This document shows positions 32,866 to 43,891 of a DNA stretch of 64,000 nt, piece after piece. The notes under the pieces are model-generated. The model was not told the DNA's origin, ran no database searches, and worked only from the letters and a program-made list of their open reading frames with translations. This DNA comes from Candidatus Trichorickettsia mobilis. GTDB lineage: Bacteria; Pseudomonadota; Alphaproteobacteria; Rickettsiales; Rickettsiaceae. Where the stretch lies: positions 1,176,501 through 1,240,500 of the forward strand of contig NZ_CP112932.1 of assembly GCF_034366785.1 (NCBI RefSeq). Direction: 5' to 3'. Numbering within the stretch: position 1 is the first letter of the stretch; each line of letters opens with the position of its first letter. A program made the translations under genes and the position numbers.

Positions 32866-33074
32866 TAAGAGCACTAGTATTATTATTATTTATTGCTGTC
32901 TACCACTAAAAATTTTATTAGTGCCCATATAAGCTTTTGAAATTGCCAATGAGGTGAGATTATTATGCAACTAAACAATTTAGACAATAGCTTGTTTAAT
33001 CTTAAAATTATCATAGTTTTTATATTAAAATATGTTATAATAGATATAGAAATATATAAAAACAAGGTTAATAA

Positions 33075-35429
33075 ATGAAGGATAATATAGAAGAAGGTAA
33101 TACGGATAATATTCTAACGCGACAAGTGCTAGAGCAGATGATTAACTTACCAAGTCTCTGGGATGAGACTATAAAAGATAAAAAATATTCTGTTCATGCG
33201 TTGATATCCTATGCAAGTGAATATGGGCTATTGAAAGAATTATTAACTCCAGCGATATTAAATAAAATGGTAGTTGATAATGTTCAAATCTTGAGACACA
33301 TATTCTACCATGTTTTTTATAGCGCTGGTGCTCAAGCATTATTAAATCAGCTATTTGGTATAGAAGCTTTTCAGTCGATAATAACGCAACATTTAGTTGA
33401 TGAAAGGATCATGCTGAATTTAAGAGTGATTATAGATCGTTATCCTGCGATTAGTAATAAACTTCCTAGAATTTTAGGGTCAGAAAATGTGTCATTCTTG
33501 AATGAGATGTTTTCTGCTTTAGCTAACAGTAATCAGGATCCTAGCATAGTTTTTAACTACTATAATTTTAACAATAAGACGTATAAAGAAGCATTTGAGT
33601 TAATGCTGCTTAAAAATAAGATTTCTAAGGACGCAAGAAGAGAATTATTAGAAGGAGCTTTGATGATACAGGATGGTACACCGTTTTCCTATATTGATGC
33701 TCCACCTCTTGCTTGTAGTACAAAGGATTTTAACCTCGCAACCCAAAAAGTGATACCCAATATTTATACAAAACTTAGAGTTGAAGATCATCAAATTTTA
33801 GCGAAGAATGTTAATTACATCTTCAATCTAGTCTATAAGTATGATCCATTTATTATCAATATTATTGAGAATGAATTGAGTAAATATCCAGTATATATAG
33901 GAACTGGTGAACATAACATACCACACGACCGTAGTACCTCAGATCCGGATGTGGATACAAATGGACTGGCTACTGGCTACTGTATTATTATCAGAAATGG
34001 TCATTGCTTGTTAGAGCCAGAAACTTCTAATAAGTTTATAGCAGTTTCTAAAACATGGTGGCACGAGCTGACACACATATACTTTAGAAGATTTTTTGCT
34101 AATGACGCTAAACCTTATCCAAAACAGGCTAATGATGTGGTAGAGGAAAAGTTTATAAAACTATATCAAGAGCTTGTTCAATACTCGCTAGTTAACATAG
34201 AGCTCTCAAAGAATTATTATAATTCGGAACAGTACGAAACAGAATTTATCGCTCATTTTATTGCAGATTACTTTCAATTTTGTGCTCGTCATAATATGGC
34301 AATTATTCTACAAGATTTTATACCTTTCCACTTTGACGATTTACTAAGATGCTCACCAAATACCTCTCTTAAAGAACAACAAAGAGTAAAAGAGTTACTA
34401 CACGAATTGGTAAATTATTTAGAATATATCGCTTTTGGTCATGCCGACCTTCGCAGTACAGTATTTAAAGAAGCGGTTGAATTAATGGGGTTTCGAAGTA
34501 TGATTTCTAAACCAGGAATGGAGTTACTATTAGAAAGAGCTAAGCAACAAGGAGTTCAGTTTAACTATATTGATGCACCGTCTCTTTCTTGTTATATACA
34601 AGGTTTTAACCCTATCACACAAAAGATTTTAGGTAATATCCATACCAAGTTTCATACAGAATGTCATCAAGCTATAGCTAATAATATAGATTGCGGCTTA
34701 AGCTTATTAAAAGAGCTATTAGGTGAAGATCCATTGATTACCTACATTATTGAATATGGATTGAGTAAATGTCAAATATATATAGGAACTGGTGAGTGCA
34801 ATATACTAGGCGCAGATAAGGCAATAACGAACTGGAGTGTTAACTACAATATTATTATACGAGATGGTAGTGCGCTTATAAATGACCCATGGTTGAACTT
34901 GTCTACTATTGATAACCAGAATGTGGTTGCTGATGGTAGCTCTATCATGGTTTTTGATCTACTGGTATACGAAGCTACGCGTGTATTATTTACACAATGT
35001 TTTGCTAATGAAGGTAAGCCTTATTATTCAAATTGGGCTCAGGTTGGTGATGCGAAAGCGCAAAAGTTTGTATCGCTATATCAAGAACTTGTTAAACATC
35101 CGTTAATTTGTGCCATGTTATCAGAGTTTGGTTATCCTACAGTAACACATGAAGCATGGTTTATCGCTAATTTTATTGAACACTACATTTATTATCATCT
35201 TTGCCATCATGAAGCAATAAGTCGGCAAGATTTTATTGGTTGTTACCTGAAGTATGTTGTGCTAGATGGAGATACATCACATACTGATTCTGAAGACCAA
35301 CGAGAAATAACAGAATTATTGAATAAATTTGTTGATCATCTCACAGATGTTGAAGGATTTATTAATCAAAGCTTTGCTGAAGAGGTAGGAGTAACAGGAG
35401 ATATAATTGGATTGTCAGATCTATTGTAA
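33075..35429 (+). CDS. Large two-repeat protein with one HExxH zinc-protease motif
   Basis: A 784-residue protein that I cannot name. It contains two homologous units, about residues 170-400 and 470-700, recognised by paired segments: FSYIDAPPLACSTKDFN / FNYIDAPSLSCYIQGFN, ATQKVIPNIYTKL / ITQKILGNIHTKF, YIGTGEHNI / YIGTGECNI and FANDAKPY / FANEGKPY. Unit 1 has His330-Glu-Leu-Thr-His334 (HELTH), and 54 residues later YETEFIAHFIADYF (Glu388/Glu390), the layout of a gluzincin-type metallopeptidase. Unit 2 has YEATR at that place, so it cannot bind zinc the same way. No signal peptide or membrane segment. CAAGG precedes the ATG. It stands alone, surrounded by repeats. A type IV-secreted effector is a reasonable guess. 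Confidence 0.75.
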   Translation: MKDNIEEGNTDNILTRQVLEQMINLPSLWDETIKDKKYSVHALISYASEYGLLKELLTPAILNKMVVDNVQILRHIFYHVFYSAGAQALLNQLFGIEAFQSIITQHLVDERIMLNLRVIIDRYPAISNKLPRILGSENVSFLNEMFSALANSNQDPSIVFNYYNFNNKTYKEAFELMLLKNKISKDARRELLEGALMIQDGTPFSYIDAPPLACSTKDFNLATQKVIPNIYTKLRVEDHQILAKNVNYIFNLVYKYDPFIINIIENELSKYPVYIGTGEHNIPHDRSTSDPDVDTNGLATGYCIIIRNGHCLLEPETSNKFIAVSKTWWHELTHIYFRRFFANDAKPYPKQANDVVEEKFIKLYQELVQYSLVNIELSKNYYNSEQYETEFIAHFIADYFQFCARHNMAIILQDFIPFHFDDLLRCSPNTSLKEQQRVKELLHELVNYLEYIAFGHADLRSTVFKEAVELMGFRSMISKPGMELLLERAKQQGVQFNYIDAPSLSCYIQGFNPITQKILGNIHTKFHTECHQAIANNIDCGLSLLKELLGEDPLITYIIEYGLSKCQIYIGTGECNILGADKAITNWSVNYNIIIRDGSALINDPWLNLSTIDNQNVVADGSSIMVFDLLVYEATRVLFTQCFANEGKPYYSNWAQVGDAKAQKFVSLYQELVKHPLICAMLSEFGYPTVTHEAWFIANFIEHYIYYHLCHHEAISRQDFIGCYLKYVVLDGDTSHTDSEDQREITELLNKFVDHLTDVEGFINQSFAEEVGVTGDIIGLSDLL

Positions 35430-35431
35430 GG

Positions 35432-35627
35432 TAACCCCAGTTGCCAATTAAAATTGTCAGAAACTCCTATTTCTACGTCATTGCGAGGGAGCTTCGCTCC
35501 CGTGGCAATCCAGAAATAATGATATTTAAGTAAAACTGGATTGCTTCAGAGTTGAAGCTCTTCGCAATGACGACTGGAACCGACCTCTGTGGTTTTAATA
35601 AAATATTTTAATTGGCAACTGGGGTTA
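35432..35627. mobile_element. MITE with perfect 23-base terminal inverted repeats
   Basis: Ends taaccccagttgccaattaa and its exact complement (23 bases, 35432-35454 and 35605-35627) enclose about 150 bases. Inside is a second hairpin built from cgtcattgcgagggagc, gcaatccag / ctggattgc and cttcgcaatgacg. AGG flanks both sides and may be a three-base target duplication. It begins two bases after the stop of the HExxH-repeat gene, so it could also act as that gene's 3-prime hairpin. Confidence 0.85.
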
Positions 35628-35725
35628 AGGTAAAACAGTGATAATATATTACTTGTTCATTTGAAAAACTGTTATGCCTCAAGTCTTGAAGTTCAAGTTT
35701 TATGCGCTAAAAATACATTAATAAT

Positions 35726-37027
35726 TTATCTACTAGATAAACCTTGAATTAATTTAAAAAAATCTGCTGCTAAAAACAAAGAGCCACAAATTACAATATT
35801 TATTGAGGAGCTTTTAGTTTGATTGTCGATTTTTACTATAGCGTCGATTAATTCTTCAGCTGGAGCAAATTCTATACCTGTAAGTGATGCTTGTTCTGCT
35901 AATGTAGTTGCATTATAGCTTGATGGCTCAGAGAGTACTTTGACTGTGTAGCCTTTGATGATGATTCCATAAAAATGTGAACAAAAATCTTTGATATTTC
36001 GGTTTTTAGTCATACCTAATATTAAATATGTAGGTTCGGTTAAATTATGGCGTATCCAGTGTGCTAATACTTGAGCTCCATTGCTGTTATGAGCTCCATC
36101 TACCCAAATTTGAATGTGGCTGTTAATTAAATGAGCATATTTCGCTTGATCAATTTTTTGGATCCTGGCTGGCCATATAGTATTCTGTAATCCGGTGTCA
36201 ATTTGTTGTTTGGTTATATGAAATTGTTTGTTAATTAAGCTAACCGCTGCAATTGCGGCAGCGGCGTTAATTAATTGATGATCGCCAAGTAATGATGGAG
36301 CAGGGAAGTTTTGTTTAATATTAGCTGTTGAGTACTGAAAACTATGGTTATTGTTTTTAAAGATAATAAAATCATATTCATAGCAAAATGCAGGAGAGCT
36401 GTCATTATTACACTTATTTAGTAACACTTCATATACTTCTTGGACTTGAGAGCTAATAACACAAGGTACGTTAGGCTTAATTATTCCAGCTTTTTCTGCA
36501 GCAATAACTTGTAAGCTATTGCCTAAATATTCAGTGTGATCATAGGAAATCGGAGTAATTATGGTCAGCAACGGTTGAGTAATAACATTAGTAGCATCTA
36601 ATCTACCACCTAAGCCAGTTTCTAACAGTAGTATGTCAGCTTTAACTTCTGAAAATGCTAAAAAGCTGGCAGCTGTAACTGCTTCAAAAAATCTTGGCTC
36701 CATATTTAAAGTTTCGCTGGCTCTTCGTGTTCTTTCGCAGATCTCAAATAGATAATGATCAGTTATTTGTTCTCCAGCTAAGATAATTCTTTCGTTGAAT
36801 TCAATTAAGTGCGGAGAAGTGTAAGCGTGTACTTTATAATTTGCTGCTTCAAAAATACTCTTCAATATTGCTACCGTTGAACCTTTACCATTAGTGCCTG
36901 CTATGTGAATCACTGGTGGTGTAGATTTATGTGGTGATCCTAGAATTTTTAATAATTGCAGAATATTTGTAAGATCATATTCCGGATTTTGTTGCCATGG
37001 TAATGTTGGCCAATGCGGCATTCTCAT
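35726..37027 (-). CDS. folC: Folylpolyglutamate synthase / dihydrofolate synthase
   Basis: Adds glutamate to dihydropteroate and/or folates. Mur-ligase-type fold: the P-loop HIAGTNGKGSTVA is at residues 41-53, then YTSPHLIEFNERI, LLETGLGGRLDATNV, ITPISYDHTEYLG and the C-terminal WVDGAHNSNGA. Length 433 aa is normal. In an organism with few folate genes the main job may be polyglutamylation of imported or salvaged folate; that cannot be told from sequence. It reads away from the rRNA unit. Confidence 0.94.
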   Translation of the reverse strand: MRMPHWPTLPWQQNPEYDLTNILQLLKILGSPHKSTPPVIHIAGTNGKGSTVAILKSIFEAANYKVHAYTSPHLIEFNERIILAGEQITDHYLFEICERTRRASETLNMEPRFFEAVTAASFLAFSEVKADILLLETGLGGRLDATNVITQPLLTIITPISYDHTEYLGNSLQVIAAEKAGIIKPNVPCVISSQVQEVYEVLLNKCNNDSSPAFCYEYDFIIFKNNNHSFQYSTANIKQNFPAPSLLGDHQLINAAAAIAAVSLINKQFHITKQQIDTGLQNTIWPARIQKIDQAKYAHLINSHIQIWVDGAHNSNGAQVLAHWIRHNLTEPTYLILGMTKNRNIKDFCSHFYGIIIKGYTVKVLSEPSSYNATTLAEQASLTGIEFAPAEELIDAIVKIDNQTKSSSINIVICGSLFLAADFFKLIQGLSSR

Positions 37028-37115
37028 AGTGTCTTAAGCATAGTTTGTTGAAGTCATTTAAAACAACTATATAGAAATTTATTTGAAATTATATTGAAAA
37101 CTTGTGTGAATAGTG

Positions 37116-37144
37116 TTGACATCAATTAGATTTGTAGATATAAA
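37116..37144 (+). promoter_or_regulatory. Sigma-70 promoter of the 23S-5S rRNA unit
   Basis: TTGACA (37116-37121), a 17-base spacer and TATAAA (37139-37144) lie about 160 bases before the 23S start. It is among the best consensus promoters in the window and fits an independent 23S-5S transcription unit. Confidence 0.7.
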
Positions 37145-37302
37145 ACCATCACGCAAGAAACAAAACCTTGTAGCTGTTTAACAAGTTGATAAATAAAGCT
37201 GAAATTATTACACCGCGAATATTAAAAATTTAATATCGTGAGTAGATACTGTTTGCAAAATTAATTCTGCATACATCGTGTAATCTCAAGTTAATTAATT
37301 AA

Positions 37303-40054
<2,752 letters not shown>

Positions 40055-40207
40055 CTGAGATTACACTCTGTATGCAGTGTTAATTTTGTAAATACAGGTC
40101 ATATAAGTTTTAGCTTTATTTATTTAATTTGTTATTTTATAGTATAATATATCCAAGAGCGCTTTAGAGTGTTGTGGCTATACTATACTTAATATAAGTT
40201 TTCATTG

Positions 40208-40328
40208 CTGGCTTGGTGGTTATAGCGTGAGTGAAACACTCGATCCCATACCGAACTCGAAAGTGAAACCTCACAGCGCTGATGGTACTATGTTGTTCAA
40301 ACATGGGAGAGTAAGTCGCTGCCAAGCT
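40208..40328 (+). rRNA. rrf: 5S ribosomal RNA
   Basis: About 121 bases. The terminal helix pairs gcttgg with ccaagc. Conserved internal text is cgatcccataccgaactcg, aagtgaaacctcacagcgc, gatggtactatg and gggagagtaagtcgctgcc. It lies about 150 bases after 23S and is read with it. No strong terminator is visible afterwards. Confidence 0.95.
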
Positions 40329-41371
40329 TGCAATGCAAATTTTTAATTTTGATTCATTAATAGTCTAAATTTAGATTTATTAAATTAAATATACGTGATA
40401 AAGTAAAATTTCTACGTTTTTATACTCCTAAAAACTGGTAAATAAAAACACCATAGCTTTCTTAAAGACATTACATCCTGTTGCATACATCTTAATAATT
40501 TTTAGTTCAGCTTTTGTGGCGTTCGCGAGTTTTGAGTTTGAACGTTAGTATATCACATCCAAAGTGTCGTCATGAGCTAGCTTCAGTGTAATGATTATGT
40601 GAGTCTTGATTTAATGGCGGATTTCATACAATTTTTGATGCTCTATGAGCAATTTCCCTAGAGTGAAGTAAGAAAATTGTCGTTTAGCTGATGTATTAAC
40701 CTGGAAAATCTTTTGCTTCTCGGGTTTTATATCCTATAACATTAATTACCCAATAAGAATCAATGCTATGGCTAAAAAAGCATTAATGTAGCCATCTCTT
40801 TACATCTGCTGTTCTGATATAGCTTAGCTCCTACAATATTATAAACACTTATAGTGCAATAATGAAGCAATATGAAATTAATATTGATCTAAATTTTGAA
40901 GGAATGACAGAGGCTTTAGATTAGGTACGCAATGCAATAGACCTCTCTCTTGCAAACCTATTCCGGTTGGTAATTTTGTTGTTAAAACTCGTCTCCGTTC
41001 CGCAACAAACAAGGGTACGCTACGGTACTCGACTTCGTTTTTGTCTGAAAAATTCCTCAACCGTCTCTAGGTTATGCAAGAGGTCTAATAAATTCAATAA
41101 TCAGAAAGAAAATCATTCATGATCAAATAGGTGTCTTAGGTCAAGACAAATCTTATAATGCCCAAAATAAAAAATGATATTCAGAGAGTAAAAAATAAAT
41201 TGACTAAATATAGGTAGTCATTTCACTCTGGTAAAAATAACTTGTAGTTCTTTGAACAGCGTTCTAAGAGTTACACCAGCGAATTTTTGTACTTGCTTTA
41301 GGCTTATAAATATTTTTCTATATTAATACAGAGCCTATTTAAAATTTGTTATATCATACGAGTGCTTTTTG
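40329..41371. other. Long non-coding gap downstream of 5S rRNA
   Basis: About 1 kb with no credible gene. It contains a degenerate GCGTTCGCGAGTTT-type repeat from about 40518, the element 40938-41087, and AT-rich sequence with scattered stops in every frame. A 60-codon minus-strand frame is repeat-derived. Confidence 0.7.
40938..41087. repeat. MITE-like element, TAGACCTCT / AGAGGTCTA ends with shared core
   Basis: Inverted ends (tagacctctctcttgcaaac; ggttatgcaagaggtcta) enclose a core of about 70 bases (aaaactcgtctccgttccgc; ggtactcgacttcgtttt) that is also the core of the elements at 13653-13801 and 25109-25257. The ends instead match those of the element at 52389-52516. It is therefore a link between two end types. 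The TTGACA of the other copies is TTAACA here. Confidence 0.85.
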
Positions 41372-42121
41372 CTATATAGCATTTGGTTGAGGAAGTGTTT
41401 TTGATTCGTCACTAGATTCAATTGCTTTATTAAATGATTCCACTTCGTGTGTAATAGATTCTTGACTAGGTTGAGAATTATTTTTTATCTCTATAGAAGC
41501 TGGTTTGTCTATGATTTTTGTATGTTTTGCTTCTACTACATTATTGTGTGAATTAGTCTGTTGCTGCTGTTGAGACTCTTTTAGCTCTTGTAGGTTAGTT
41601 GTTTCCATAGGACATTTATAACGAACTAGATCTTTTTTTGCTTCGTTTAACATTGATTTTATTTGTGAAAGTTCACGTTGCAGTTTTTGTTCGCTATTTT
41701 CGTCGCTTGCAACTTTTTTACTTACCTCAGCAAGCGATGGATATCCTTCATTATCATCAAATTCCGTAGCAAAAGAAGATTGATAATTTTGCAACTGTTG
41801 CTTTTGTTTATTTTTTTTCATAGCATCACGTTTAATCATCTTCATATACATTTGACGATTGCGTTTACTGGTATCTGATACTTCTTGTAAATCATCATCT
41901 TCATCAAAATCGTCATCTTCATCAAGATTATCATCCATTACATTCTTTTTAGCCATAGAGATATACTTTTTATTATATAAAGGTTTACGTTTGCCTCCTT
42001 CAAAACCTTTAGTATCTACCCATTTATTGTTGGCAGATTTTTTAAAATAACCACGAAAACTATCACTACATCCGGTTAACAGTAAGCCACTGAAAATTAA
42101 TATGATAATTTTTTGATGCAT
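41372..42121 (-). CDS. Putative lipoprotein with acidic tract and coiled coil
   Basis: Signal peptide with lipobox LLLTGC (Cys18), so a membrane-anchored lipoprotein. After a basic stretch (KGFEGGKRKPLYNKKY) comes an acidic run (DDNLDEDDDFDEDDD), then Lys/Gln-rich, probably coiled-coil sequence to about residue 170 and a Ser/Gln-rich disordered tail. No enzymatic motif. The layout suggests a structural or surface lipoprotein of 249 residues. It is read in the same direction as murG, 82 bases downstream of murG's end. Function unknown. Confidence 0.75.
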   Translation of the reverse strand: MHQKIIILIFSGLLLTGCSDSFRGYFKKSANNKWVDTKGFEGGKRKPLYNKKYISMAKKNVMDDNLDEDDDFDEDDDLQEVSDTSKRNRQMYMKMIKRDAMKKNKQKQQLQNYQSSFATEFDDNEGYPSLAEVSKKVASDENSEQKLQRELSQIKSMLNEAKKDLVRYKCPMETTNLQELKESQQQQQTNSHNNVVEAKHTKIIDKPASIEIKNNSQPSQESITHEVESFNKAIESSDESKTLPQPNAI

Positions 42122-42203
42122 ACTAAATACCTATATTATACTTAAGGTTAATTATACATAAAGCTTATGATTCCCTCAATCTTAATTCTAATAATTTACT
42201 AAA

Positions 42204-43289
42204 TTAGTCGGTAATAATTTTTTCTACTGTGTCTGCGAGAATCTTATGCCCCTTATTTTTTCTTTTTAACAAATTACGTGAGGTAGATGTTAATATACTG
42301 CGATCATTAATTAACTCAAAAATTTTGTTAGCAATTTGAATAGGTGTAACTGAATGTTGTTCAAAACACCACCCAGCTTTTTGGTCTTGTACTGCTTGAG
42401 CATTATAAAATTGATGATTCTCTGCTGCGTGAGGAAAAGGAATAAATATGGCAGGTAACCCAATTGTAGTTAATTCAGCGATAGTTGAAGCACCGGCTCT
42501 GGCGATAATCAGTTCAGAGTTACTATAAAGCTCAGCGATATTATGAAAAAAATCAGATAATTGATAAGAAATTCCAAGTGATGCATAAAGTAAGTTTACG
42601 CTACTATAATCTTCTTTAGGCACTTGTTGGGTTACATGTAATGTTATATTAGGATGTTGGGCCAATAAGATAGTTATAGTTTCTGGAATTAGCGTAGAAA
42701 AAATTCTGGCTCCTTGGCTGCCGCCAATAACTAAAATCCTGAAAGGAACGTTGTTAAAATTATTTTTAGTCGGGATATTTCTGATATGGTTACGAATTAT
42801 GTCGCCGGTAATTACAATTTTATCTTGGTAATGATTAACATTTTTAGTTTCCTTATACGATAGAGCTACAATTTTAGCAAATCGTGCCAAAATTGCATTA
42901 GTTTTTCCCATAAAACAATTTTGCTCATGAATGACTAATGGAATGCGAGCTAATATTCCGGATAACATTGGTGGAAAACTAGGATATCCACCAAAACCAA
43001 TGATAACAGCAGCATTACTCTTAATAATTATTGATAGTGCTTTTATGGTGGCTAGCATCATTCCTGTCACTGATTTTATTTTTTTGAGCAAAGATTTAGC
43101 ATCTGGCTTAAAATCTATGATATGAGTAATTAGCCTTAAGTCAGAAGTTAGATATTTCTGACAGCGTAAATCAGTAATCAGATGTACTACATATCCACGT
43201 TCTATTAGCTCTTCTCCTAAAGCGATGGCCGGGAATAGATGACCGCCGGTGCCGCCAGCAGCTAAGATAATAGATTTTTGTTTCGTCAT
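42204..43289 (-). CDS. murG: UDP-GlcNAc:undecaprenyl-pyrophosphoryl-MurNAc-pentapeptide GlcNAc transferase
   Basis: GT28 glycosyltransferase that turns lipid I into lipid II at the inner face of the membrane. The N-terminal loop GGTGGHLFPAIALG starts at residue 12; G-loops GFGGYPSFPPML and VIGGSQGARIFS follow. The UDP-GlcNAc site is SELIIARAGASTIAELTTIG, here seen as ARAGASTIAELTT, then PFPHAAENHQFYNA. Length 361 aa. Unlike in a complete dcw cluster it is separated from murB and from ftsW-murD. Confidence 0.96.
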   Translation of the reverse strand: MTKQKSIILAAGGTGGHLFPAIALGEELIERGYVVHLITDLRCQKYLTSDLRLITHIIDFKPDAKSLLKKIKSVTGMMLATIKALSIIIKSNAAVIIGFGGYPSFPPMLSGILARIPLVIHEQNCFMGKTNAILARFAKIVALSYKETKNVNHYQDKIVITGDIIRNHIRNIPTKNNFNNVPFRILVIGGSQGARIFSTLIPETITILLAQHPNITLHVTQQVPKEDYSSVNLLYASLGISYQLSDFFHNIAELYSNSELIIARAGASTIAELTTIGLPAIFIPFPHAAENHQFYNAQAVQDQKAGWCFEQHSVTPIQIANKIFELINDRSILTSTSRNLLKRKNKGHKILADTVEKIITD

Positions 43290-43349
43290 TAATTATAGAG
43301 TTTGATTATATGGCACCAATTATTAGAATTAAATAAGATAAGAGTCTAT

Positions 43350-43377
43350 AAAAAAAGCCCATGAACAAAGCTTTTTA
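43350..43377 (-). terminator. Rho-independent terminator after the GTPase unit
   Basis: On the minus strand AAAAAGC pairs with GCTTTTT around a loop and runs into a T tract. It lies between the stop at 43463 and murG. A longer inverted pair sits just upstream at 43379-43440 (aataaagc ... gctttatt, with inner cacaag / cttgtg). Confidence 0.55.
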
Positions 43378-43462
43378 AACAAGAATAAAGCTATAGATAC
43401 ACAAGCTTACTTGTGCACTATTGCTTTATTACTCTTGACAATCTCTTATGGTTAGAGCTTGT

Positions 43463-43891
43463 TCAACCTCCAGGCCTACCCTGAATCAATGCAGCAAACC
43501 CTGAGTTTGCATTAAGATGCTCAATCAATCTAGTTAAATTGCGTCCTTCCAAATGTTTTTCTAACACTGATGACATATCCATAAACAGAATAGTTAAAGT
43601 AGGCATTTCAAATTTTTCTCCACCGGGAAAATATTTGGCAAATAATCCACCACAAACTTCTCTGGAAATAAAACGCATCTCATTAAATCTATTAGCAATA
43701 TCTTCATAAAGCTCTAAAGAATTTAGGCTTAAAATATTTAGTCCATCTTTAAGAATATTTATACTATGTTCAAGGCCATTAATTAAATCAATATCTGGTG
43801 TGCTTGGTCCTGAATGCAATACCGCCCCTGCAGCTTGGCTAAATGGCTGCACAAAACACTCCAAACCATCATTAGTTGCTATATTAAGCAT
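43463..43891 (-). CDS. C-terminal partner frame of the P-loop GTPase; separate gene or frameshifted end
   Basis: A 142-residue helical product that I do not recognise (NGLEHSINILKDGLNIL; MSSVLEKHLEGRNLTRLIEH). Its ATG overlaps the end of the GTPase frame by 13 bases. There is no clear ribosome binding site of its own, and codon composition is like its neighbour's. Either it is a coupled second gene, or it is the natural C-terminus of the GTPase separated by a single-base frameshift near 43885. The second reading would give a protein of about 575 residues with a helical C-terminal region, as in dynamin-like and AIG1-like GTPases. Confidence 0.6.
   Translation of the reverse strand: MLNIATNDGLECFVQPFSQAAGAVLHSGPSTPDIDLINGLEHSINILKDGLNILSLNSLELYEDIANRFNEMRFISREVCGGLFAKYFPGGEKFEMPTLTILFMDMSSVLEKHLEGRNLTRLIEHLNANSGFAALIQGRPGG

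Noticed and set aside
33013-33041. Promoter with TATAAT before the HExxH-repeat gene
   Set aside because: A good -10 at 33036-33041, but no recognisable -35 at the right spacing; AT-rich background makes chance likely.
40329-40345. Terminator after 5S rRNA
   Set aside because: Only a four-base stem (TTGC/GCAA) before a T run; too weak to call.
40878-41060. 60-codon minus-strand frame
   Set aside because: Repeat-derived, as above.
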